Part shown: in pieces, positions 43,501 to 55,500 of the stretch
Layout: each line of letters starts with the position of its first letter
How positions within the stretch are numbered: position 1 is the first letter of the stretch
Source of the DNA: Tubiluchus corallicola
Taxonomy: Eukaryota; Priapulida; Priapulimorpha; Priapulimorphida; Tubiluchidae
Length of the DNA: 64,000 bases
Direction of reading: 5' to 3'
Assembly: GCA_030141605.1 (NCBI GenBank)
Contig: JAQGDQ010000622.1
Location: 61,410-125,409 of the forward strand
The notes under the pieces: generated by a model
The model's input: the letters and a program-made list of their open reading frames with translations, nothing else
The model's database searches: none
What the model was told of the DNA's origin: nothing
Program-made: the position numbers and the translations under genes

Positions 43501-46500
43501 TAACTTGAATTCAAAATTGTTTTATGTGATTGTTTCAATATATTCATCGGATAATAACTCTTATAATACTTTTTACAAGCTTTTTTCAGCATACCCAGAG
43601 CAGGGAAGATCGCTTTAGTTGTACAAAAAATTCTCCATCCTTTTTGAACATTATGACAAGCACTAACGAATTCTTCTGAAATGGTCTTAAGTGAAATAGT
43701 TTTTACTGCATAGTCATTAGCAGCAACATTGCCCATCATCATCCACAATTATCAACATCATCAACACCTTTATTATTATTATTTTATGTGAGTAATTACT
43801 TTTGCCATACTTTAGAAATTAATGAATGTGATTCCTACCCTTGCTTAAATGATGCAGTTTGTGCCGATGGTGTAGACAAATATGTGTGCATGTGTCCTAA
43901 AGGTTTTTCTGGACTGCAGTGCGGAATAGGTACATGCTTTTCTTCTGTTAATTTATTGTTTTACAATATTGTTAACTTGTGCTCCAGGACAAAAAACCAA
44001 TAAAACCGTTTGGTCTAGTTTACTAGTTTTACTTCTGTTTTACTTATAAATATATTTATATAGATAATTATGACATAAACTAGGGTCGCAAAGAGAGCGC
44101 AAGTTATCAGGAAAGATGAATTTCATCCAGGTAATAAATACTTTGAAATGCCCCCTTTGCCCCCCAGCCATAGATACCACTCAATTTACTCTAAAAACTC
44201 AAGAACTTTAAATTCCTTTTATCCCATTGCAATTTGCACCTTCAGCAATAAATTTCAGTAAATCTCCAATATTAATTCTCTTTCCAATATTAAATCGCTG
44301 TCCAACTGATTGAATTATTTGTATTAATCGCTTTGTTATTTCCATAAGTTATGGCAGTACGTAAAACCACATAAATTTCATTGTATGTGTTATGCTCTAA
44401 TGACAGTAAATTGCTTGCTCACTTTTGACAGTACATCCTTGCTATTCTAATGCATTTAGTGTATTTTGTTGATTACTAGACCTTGATGAATGTGCTTCGG
44501 ACCCCTGTTTGAATGGTGCAGCTTGCCTTGATGGTATCAATGACTTCGAGTGCATCTGCACACACGGTTTTTATGGACTATTCTGCGAAGAAGGTATTCA
44601 GCCAGCCAGGTTGCTCTTTAAGAAATTTTTATTTCTTATTAGCCAAGTAATGAGTGGCTTTGTGTAACTGCAGCTGCCTTTTGTTCTAGCAATTTAATTA
44701 ACATTCACTTGTCACTGACACTAACACTTCTTTTCATTAATGTTTTTTCGAAGCTATATACATAATTCGTTATTTCAGCAAGTGCTACAAGTTTGACTAG
44801 GAATACATACGATTTTAGTGTAGAGTGTAATAGTAGCTGATTAGAAATGCTAAACCTGGTCAGAACAGATTGTTTAAATTTCTGGTTTTGTGTAGGGCAG
44901 GTGACATAATGTCCATGTTCAATGTTTGTCTGTTGAACTGAAGTTAATATCAGTGTCTTTTTAATCGCCACATGACAGTTAAATACATTTTCATTGTTGT
45001 TAATTTACAACCACATCGAATTCTAGAGGTGAACGAATGTGATTCCTTTCCATGTTTAAATGAAGCAATGTGCATTGATGCTTGGGATGACTACGAGTGC
45101 TTATGTTCTGATGGTTTTTATGGAAGAAACTGCGGGTTAGGTATAGCACATTTTTTACATTATTATCTGAATACTAAAAAAATAATTGAAAGAACAAGTT
45201 TACATAAAGTGTTCTTACTAAATTATTCCTCTGAATTTGCTTGAGTCGAATCTGCAGTCCAAGAGGCTAGAAACCCTATGAATTATTTTTATCTATGGCA
45301 CCATTAGTGATGTGAGACAGTGACAAAGCCATGCTACATTTTAGAAGCTTTTTCTGTACACGTTAGTAAACTGATCAATTTTTTTTATGACTGGTGTCAC
45401 AGCATTGATCTATATAATATAACTGTGTAAAAATTATCCTCAAATCAAAGCAGAATTGTTACGGAGGCACCTGTTGTTTGCTCATGTGTAGGCCCCTGCT
45501 CGCCCAATTTCCAGATCTCCCGCCTCTTTGTAATGTCACTGTAGATCCAAATGCTGTTTGGATTTATACACCATTTGACGTGGAATGCCAGTATAACGTG
45601 TGTACAGGTCTTTACAGCTTGAATTAGTAAGAAGTACCTCCATTTCTTTTTACTTTACCATATTAATTTCGTCTCACTGTATTTCTCGCTTTATCCTGAG
45701 GCAGCTCATTGCGTGTAAAAATGTTGTGAAAAAACATCTTGTTAATTTCGATATAGTTTTTGTCGAGCAACAATCTGTCTGTTGAGATAGTGTGCATTAA
45801 GATCGCTTTTGTTTTTAGCATTTTTTTAATCATTTTTCATACAAGGCCTTAATTTTCTTTAGATATTAACGAGTGTGAGTCAGTCCCCTGTTTAAATAGC
45901 GCAGTTTGTGTAGATGGCTTGAACAAGTACACCTGCATGTGCAAGCCAGGTTTTTCTGGACAACAATGTGAAATGGGTATAAACATGTCTTATTTGTTAT
46001 ATCTAAGGCAAAACCTTTGTAACTATCCTATCAGCTCTTTGCACTTCAATTTACTATTCTGTGCTATACTTTGTAACTATGTAATCAGTGTGCTACTATA
46101 AACTGTGATTGAACCATTGACAGGTGTCATCGGTAATACCGATAACATCACAATGAAAGATATGATTTGACATGTCACAAAGTTAACAAACGAAGATATT
46201 TGTTAAGATAGTTGAACTGAAAACCCGGAAGTTCAAAATCGCAACTATTTCGCTAACAACGATCCCGTTTTAAAAGTTCCTGTGAGAGAAGGAACAGTTG
46301 TTGTTGACTTGCTTGTCATGCATTTCTAAATGAATGTGATTGCTTCATGAAAAAGAGGAGTGTATTGATGGAGGATAGTCAAGGGCATGTAATTACAAGC
46401 AAATAATAATTTTATTCTGACTGCAAATTGAAAAATGAAGTGCAAAGTAGTCTTAAATCTCTTCTGTAAAATGCGTTCAAGGTAATTAATATTAATATTT

Positions 46501-49500
46501 TGCACTTGTTGAAACTTGAGTTAACCTGGTAAACTTGTGACACCATTTTTAAAAAGTACGGAGATTTCCTGATTTACCCTGTTTTAAATGTTACGTCAGT
46601 GGCATAGCTAGGGGTGGAGGAAGCTCGTCTTTCCTGGGCAGCACTTTTCATATGGTGACATTTTGAATAGGTGCACTAAAAAGTTGATTATGTTTGCGGG
46701 TAGAAAGGCAAAACACCTGTCCAAAATATCTATGTTTGTCCGAAATAGAATTGCCCAGCTGCCCTGCTAGACATCATCATTTTAAATTGTAGCACCTGGA
46801 ATTGGGATGCACAACTGCAGTTAGCGGGCCACAGTAATGGCAACGCTACAGATTAGAAACTTAATTAAGAACTTGGATAATGAAGCCATTAAAGTAGAAA
46901 CTTTCACTGTTTGAGATTCAAAGCTCACTCAGGATATGCCAAGCACCTGGTAAACTAATATGACAAGCTATTGGATAAGCAAAATTGGATAAGTTAGCTT
47001 ATCTGGACTTATCTATAATTTTTCGACCTTTCAAAGTTGGACTGTCCAAATAATCGAAGTACTAGCTACTGTAGTACTTTTTTATTTTATTAGTTTATCT
47101 CCTCAACTTATCACAACTACGAGGCAACACTGTTTTATTTTGGGAATCGTAAACCTTATGTAAGAATTTTTATCGAGGGAGGTGCAGCAACGTCAAGTGC
47201 CGCCCGGGGAGCCACAAGCTTTAGCTATGCTGCTGTGCAATGTCTAACATGTCGTGATAACCAAGTACTTATTGTTAATAAGGTGTTTTTGTTATATTTC
47301 TAACTTGTAGATATTGATGAATGTTCATCTAATCCCTGCATTAACGAAGAAGCTTGTATTGATGGTCTGAACTCATACAAATGCCTCTGCAAGCCAGGTT
47401 TCTATGGAACAAATTGTGCATTAGGTACGTGGTTGCAACTTCTTCCTTGTTCTTAAATGATAAAAAGTAAAAGAACCTCGAAAAAATGAACAAATTGATA
47501 AATACACTCATATCTCGGTTTGTCAGGCCGAATTTGCCGATTGCTCATATTTACCGACACTAAGCTAATGCAGTACATGTCGTTTATTAGACTCACGGCG
47601 ATGTAGACTCAATCAGCTAATTGTCTCAAAAACGTCTAATACAGGTCGCTCTTGACATACAACCTACACAAGTGTCATTACATGCTGCTTAGTTGTATTG
47701 ATGTAATGATGTAAACAAGGTGACGGCCCGCCAACTAATGGTTCGCTCACAAAACAACGGATTTTATTCGTAGTATGTGGGACTTTTAACAGTCCAAATT
47801 TTGTCCGATTTTTCCTATATCTGTAAAGGTGAGGTCTGGCAAACCAAGTGTTGATTCAGCTTTCATTTATTTCACTATTGTACTTTTGGAAATACAATAA
47901 ACATTGTTATTCTTACATATTTTGAATGGAATTCCAGATTATAACGAATGTGAATCCAGTCCCTGCTTAAATGGAGCAGTTTGCGTGGATGGCGTGGATG
48001 TTATTGACTGCATTTGTGCACCAGGTTTTTCTGGATCATATTGTGAAACAGGTATTTTAAGAATGGCATCTACTGTTCTATTAAAATTATATACCGTAGA
48101 TTTGTTTAACCTTGAGCTGACAGTGTTTTAAATTAGGCTATCAAAAATTGTGCACATTTCCAGCCAGTGTGCAAAACATTAATGTGTTAATATTCTGCTT
48201 TCTAATTTCACACGTATCTGATTGGAGTGGTTGTTGCTTGATGAGGCTGTAAATGCTGGCACATAGCACTAATTTTCAACATCAGGCTATATGTTCATTT
48301 ACAATAAAATATATTGAAGCTGGGAAAATGTCCTCGTTGTGCTTGTTTTCATGCCTGTAAGTTTTGTAATAACCTTAGGCTATAATGCAGGGTTTGTTAT
48401 AAGCTTATTTTGGATTTTGAAAAATTGTATTAATAACGAAATTTAGAGCTTTGTTAAATCCTAGTCATATTGTTACTATTCAACTGTAATTATTGTTCTA
48501 TTGTAGCGCGAGTACATTACTTACCATTACTTCAACTTAGATCGTACATTTCGTGAACATGTGTGTAAAATTTGTTGCTGTATACCTGCAGAAATTGATG
48601 AATGTGCATCCAGCCCATGCTTAAATGATGCAATATGTGTCGATAGTGTGAATGAGTACACCTGCAATTGTACTGAAGGTTTTTCCGGATTACATTGTTC
48701 AATAGGTACATGTTTTTCATAATTTTATTATCTAATAATTAATTTTGAGTTGCATTTAACTAAAAAGTCGTATGATACGGAAGTTAAGCTTAACAAAAAA
48801 TTTTTTACGTTTTTGGTAGAATGCATTCAAAATAAAGAAAACAGTTGAGTGATCAGGGTACCTGTTTAGCAACAGGATGGAAAACTGATTTTTGAAAAAC
48901 CACATGCTAGGTGGCATCATCAGAAATATTGCCTCCAACTATTAATGTCATTGGCGGAGGATCTAAAATCATAATATACCTAAGACTCTGCAAGCTTCAG
49001 GGTCTCATTTTTGTGGACTGTTCATTGAAATGAGGTAGATTTATTGTATGGTAAAAAAGTTTATGCGTTGACTTTGTCTCCACTTAGGTTTCTGTGTACT
49101 TTCTTTGCATCATATATTGGATGCATAGTTTTCCCCAATTTTTCGATATTAATTAATTTTCTTAGTTTTTTAATTAAAATTAGATATTGATGATTGTGAG
49201 TCCAGGCCATGCTCAAATAATGCAACTTGTATCGATGGTTTGAATGCCTACACTTGCATCTGTGCTAGAGGTTTTTCAGGACCACATTGTCAAGAAGGTA
49301 TGAAGACTTATCTAACACAATACACAAAGAAGTTTTAATTTCTATTTTTACATTTCTAGTCTTCCCCAGTAAGATTTACTTAGCACTAAGAACCTGAATA
49401 ATGTAAAAAATGTGATTTGAGGTAATTCAGACACACCTAAATTAGTAGTTAGGTTTTGTACAAAGCAAAACACTTTGGAGCACCTGTGAATATCTTTACT

Positions 49501-52500
49501 TAAAATGCTGATTGGCAGTCATTTAAAACAATATGATGATGTCAAGTTTTTACTCAAATGATAAAGCCTGAACTTAATGAAATTCCTTTTTTGTGTCACC
49601 AGTTTATTTTCAACAGTCCAACAAGTAAAAAATGTTTTCCACGCTATTAGCAAATTTTAAAAGAATGTTTTTTGGAATACACATAATTTTTTTCATCTCT
49701 AAGTGAAATGTTTCGTTGTTTTTTACAAAGTTATAAGATCTAAATATTGTTGATCGAATTTCAGATTTTGATGAATGCCAGTCGAATCCTTGTTTTAATG
49801 ATGGAACTTGTATTAACGGTTTGAATAAGCATGATTGCATATGTTTTGAAGGTTTTACTGGACTTTACTGTGAAACAGGTAATTATGCATACTGTGTTTT
49901 TTCCTGCAATGTCCTAATAAGAATGGAGAAAGGATTACAAAACAGTTAATAATTTATTAAACATAATAAAGCACATGTCTTTACAGAAATTAATATTATT
50001 TCATGACTACCACTTATGAATGTATAATAGTGAATCTGAATAGTTTTATCTGTTTGTGTATCGCACTTTAGACATTGATGAATGTGGATCCAATCCGTGC
50101 CTAAATGATGCAACATGTATTGATGTTTTAAATGGCTACAAATGTATATGTAAACCAGGATTTTCTGGAGAGAATTGTATAATTGGTATGTTTTTTCTTG
50201 TGTTTTTTTAGTTAAGGACGACTATGCATGTCTAACTAATAAATATTTGACTAATATACAAATTTAATGTACAAACGTACAAATTATCAGTAAACTGATA
50301 AATATTACTGCTACAATTGCAACTGTAATTTCGTTTTAAGGTTGAATGTGACAATAGCCTCTTGACTTATGTACTTGAAATCAATAATTGATACTCAGTA
50401 ATACTTGATTTGCTTTTGAGAGCTATATTAATGTTTTTTATACAGTAGACGCCGCTTAATAGACACACTTTGGGACCGAAGTGTCTGGACCCATTAACCT
50501 ATTAACCGATGGGTAGTATTACTGGTATAGAAAGTATGAGTCATCAGCTTAGTATACACTGCAAAGGTTTTTAATGAATTTTAGAAATGAAGTAGTGCCT
50601 AAATTCCTTGTGCAGTTAAAAATTTTAAAAAATATTTTAAATATTAATTCATATAAGTGAATTAGCAATTAATTAAAAAGTATACTTTTCTAAATTACAC
50701 AAGTCTGTTTATTTGCAAACGTCACCGTACCTGCATCAGTGACTGTTAACTGATTAAGCGTAAAAGGGTGATTTGCAACAAGAGATTCAAAAGGAAACTG
50801 CTAGACAACTGATTAAACGTTTAGCTTCCAGAAATTCTTGGGTAACGAAAGTTAATTGTTGTGGACGAGCGGGTAACACATTCAAAGCAAAAGTTACGTT
50901 AGCATATTAGCGCATGATAAACGTACCTGTTTACAAACAAAACGGTACTTAACGTGATTGTTTTTACATATATTATAGTGCAGAAAAGTGAAGTAAAGGT
51001 GACATAAAAGTAGGAAAGGCTTTTTGGGCACATACAAATGTCTTATTTTAAGTACGCTAAGGAAAAATATTGAATCAACTATGCTGAGTTATTTGAGTCA
51101 ATTACCGACAGTTTTTATGTATATTTGAATAGAAGCGGCCCGTACCAGGCGTTTTTGAGTCAATTAAACAATTGAGTTTATTAACTGTGAGTCTATTAAG
51201 CGGCACCTACTGTATTTAGATATTGGTGAATGCGGATCTAACCCCAGCTTAAATAATGTGTCATGCATTGATGGTTTGAATGGCAATGAATGCATTTGCA
51301 CAGAGGGCTTTTCAGGAATGTACTGCAGAATGGGTAGTGTTAGGTATAGGATATTGAGCGTGAAAACAAGACTAGCACATCTCTACATTGAAGTACCGGA
51401 TGGTGTAGCTCAATAGTAGCTTGCTTGCTTACCACCCGGGAGGTCGTGGGTTCAACTCTCGACTGAGACTTGAAAAATGGTATTGCTGGTTCTTCGACCA
51501 AGCACGCAGGTTAATCAAAGTGACGTGCGGGTAGTAATAGTCGGGACCACCTTGGAAATAAGTATTGAGTTACTTAAGGTGTTATCCTTGGTCTATGTCC
51601 TAAACGAAATTATTTATGTTATTGAGTCAGCACAGCATAATTTCTTAATGTGGTTCCAAAATCTAACAATATTTATGATATGTGTGAAAGTTAAAAGGGG
51701 AAGAATTAAAGTATATCTAAAAAACCTCCCGCACAAAGTTATATTACTTTGCATTACACTTACCTGTACCAATTTAAAATATTCGCACCATCTGGTAAAA
51801 CTGCTGGAATCGCTATCCCAAAGTGCACCAATCAGTCACCAAAAAAGACATTGATTTCATTGACAATATAATGTAATTTAAACTGTTTCTTAGTCGAGTG
51901 TGCTACAAATGCTTTGGTTATTTTTTCAAACTTTACACGATGTCATTTATACTTATTCCAAGTGACTTAATTACCCTCAAAATGGCTGCATCTAAGAGTC
52001 ATCGCGGGAGTTTAAATTTAAAAGTTTTATGCAGCCTTGCTTATAATGGTTGCACTATGGACGATGATACAGCCAGTAAGTGATACAAAATTTCAAGACC
52101 TGCTTTGACATGGTTTTTGTATTAATGGTGTGAATGAATACAAATGATATGTGCACAAGGGTTTACTGGACTATATTGTCAGATAGGTATTTATAACATT
52201 TTCTTTATTTTATATGTATTTATGCGAAATTGTATAAATGACTGAAAAAATTAATCATAAGCAATCTATTTGTTCACCTATATGTGGTTAAGCCAGAATA
52301 GATTGAACATGTGATCTAACTGTCAGTTTACTTCAGAGATTGACGAATGTGCATCTGACCCATGTCTAAACGGTGCAAGCTGTTTTGATGGTGTGAATGA
52401 GTACAGCTGCAATTGCACACAAGGTTTTTCCGGACCCCAGTGCTTAATAGGTACAGGTTTTTTGTTTTATATTTTTAAGTACGAGTTAAAAAAAGTTGTG

Positions 52501-55500
52501 TGTAATCAAAGTTAAATCCTAACAAAACAAAAAGCAAAACAAAGCATTAATCCCTCAAATTATTCTTCAGAATGTAAAAAACACAATAGGAACAGCTAAG
52601 CCATCACAGTGCAGGTCTAGCTAGCAAAGTAAGGCATCACTAAGCAGAGTGAGTTAGTGAATTTATGACTGCCATGGAAATTTAAACTGATTCAGTACAT
52701 TTTCATCTGCCCCTGACAAGGGTGTAGCATCAGTAGATAGTTAAGACAACGTTGTAAGTTCCATGTCTCGCTTTATGTATTTTGTATTTTTCTAGGTTTC
52801 ATTTACATTAAAAAAGTTTGGCCCTGAACTCATTTCCACTTTGGATTTTATTTATTTTGTTTGTGTCTTAATTGGGTGCATAATTAATGCATGTTCAAAT
52901 AAATTGTCTGATAATTCTGTGTTAATATTTACTCTTTATGTAAATGAAATCCAGATGTTGATGATTGTGAGTCAATGCCTTGTTCAAATGGTGCAACTTG
53001 TGTTGATAGTTTGAATGCCTACACCTGCTTCTGTGCACAAGGTTTTTCAGGACCACATTGTGAGAAAGGTATGAAGATTTGTGTAACACGATGATACATG
53101 TAAGAACTTCAACTTCTGCTGATTTTAACCAGTGGAGGATTTACATAGCAACAAGTAATTGAGCAATTAGTATGAAAGACTGAATTCAGATAAAAGAGGA
53201 TATAGTAAATCAGCGAATACTCTTTTGAATAAGATACTTGTTTTTGGTACACGTGAGCATTTGTAGTTAAAGGAAAACCAGACCCATTCTTAAACTATAA
53301 CTCAAAAACAATTTAGTCTATGAAATATTAAATGGGAACATGATATTTTTCACTTTTTTTCAAGAGTGAAAGAATTATTACCACAAAAACTAATTTTTAG
53401 TTTGTGTGACTCATTCTTCGCTGTTACATCTATATCGCCGTTTAAAAGCTTGTGTTTAACAATGGTAAACTTGAAATTTGAATTTTACAGTTAAAATTTG
53501 CTGTCTTTCATGTATCACACTGAATGTTGTACAGTAAAATTGTGCCTATTTTCGCTTTCGCAAACACGTGCAACACGTTCATGAAATGTTTGTGCTGTTA
53601 ACAATTATATTCAGTTGTGTTGTCATCACTAGCTGTGCACGCCTGCCATTAATTAGGGTTTTAACCTTTCACAACATTACCAGAAATGATTTGGCATTAT
53701 TATAGGTGTCAAAACGTATACTTTACCGTACTTTAAAATATACCCGGATATGAAGAATCTTCCTCTTTTCCTTTAAAATGTTGCTTAAGAAGACAGCCAG
53801 CAAATCAGTAGAAATAGAATGCTTTGAAATCGGTTGCAAAAATGTTACTAAAAATTCCTTGTCTGCTAATATAACCTTTTGGTCATCAAGACTTGTTGCT
53901 CAGTCGCTCTTGTTTTCCCATCCTGGTCCTGATAAGTTTGAAAATATCTACCGCTTTTTCAGTAAAATTTCTTTTTTCATGTCACAGTATTTTCAACTGT
54001 GCAGCAAATAAAACATGTTTCTAAAGTTAATTTTTGTAAAATGTCCATTTTAGTAGAAGTTTTCAGCACAGTTAAAAAATTAATCGTGTAAATAACAGAG
54101 AACAATATGAACTTTAATTTCTGCAGCTTATCGCTGTTGTTTGAATTTCAGATTTTGACGAATGCCAGTCGAATCCTTGTTTTAATAATGGAACTTGTAT
54201 TAACGGTTTGAATAAGTATGATTGCATATGTTTTGAAGGTTTTAGTGGACTTTACTGTGAAACAGGTAATTACGTACACTGTGTTGTTGTTAGTAAACAG
54301 AAAATGTAAAGCAAATAATAATCAAGCAAACCTGATTGTAAATGTCATTGTAGAAATAGACATTATTTTCTGACAATGATAGAATGTGTCTATGTAATGA
54401 CAAGCGTGCAGTACAGCAGAAGTCAGTTAATAAATCTAGCCACTTATTGTGGCCACTACAGCTGCAGTGGAGCAAGACAATATTTTAGGTTTGCAAAATT
54501 CGTTATTTTTAGAGCCAAACTCTGTTTTAGAAAAACCACATTAAGTATGGGTTTTAGACTTAAAGTAACTGTAACAACTTGACATATATACTGCTTGTTG
54601 CCAATTATTAGCTACGTAATTGCTAGTTAGTCAAGGCAAAGACTGTTTTCATAATACTTCAATTAAGTTATTTAACAGTTAGTTTCATTATGAGTCGAAT
54701 ATGTAATCCAAGAGGCTAGAAACCCTATGAATTATTTTTATCTGTGGCACCATTAGTGATGTGAGACAGTGACAAAGCCATGCTACATTTTAGAAGCTTT
54801 TTCTGTACATGTTAACAAAGTGCCAACAAATTAGCTCACAGTCTGTCATGTCGAAAAAGTATTATGTGGTATGTAACCTAGTAGATCCTCGGTTTTATAG
54901 AGCCAGGCACTTCATACCAAGGTGCATTTATTAATCAAGGTGTGTTGTAATAAATTTACATATCTTGTTTTTTTTATCTATTTCTGTATTGCACTTTAGA
55001 TATTGATGAATGTTGGTCTAATCCCTGCTTAAACGATGCAGCATGTATTGATGTTTTAAATGATTACAAATGTTTATGTAAACCAGGATTTTCTGGAAAA
55101 AACTGTTCTGTAGGTATGTATTTCTCTTGTATTTTAGCAAAGTCTGTTGTTCTACTGTAGCTGTTGCAAAAAGGTTTAGCAAAGCTAGTAAATTTGTTTT
55201 ATGGGTGTAATGTCCAAGCTTAATTATTCGTCAGTAAACTGACCAAATGTTTGAACTCTACATGTGAATCTCAGTTTGATGTTAAGGTTGAATGTGCCTA
55301 GTGAGCATTTTTATGCTAAAACAGCAAACTGACTGGTATCTGAAAATTTTAAATCTACCTCTTTACAGTCACTTCTTTGATGCTTGCAAAGTGTTTAATC
55401 AGATCAGTTATGTTTAGAAACTAACACAGTGTGACCTTGCTGCTTCAATTTCCTGCCATAGCTTGCTGTACCGTTGGTACACGAATAAAAAATTTGTGTT

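Noticed and set aside
51401-51473. Functional tRNA gene
   Set aside because: A and B boxes are present but the acceptor stem does not pair, and a SINE-like body follows.
53778-54011. 77-codon frame before EGF exon E21
   Set aside because: Starts at the edge of the TTAA element and has no homology signal; ends in intron DNA similar to that before E15.
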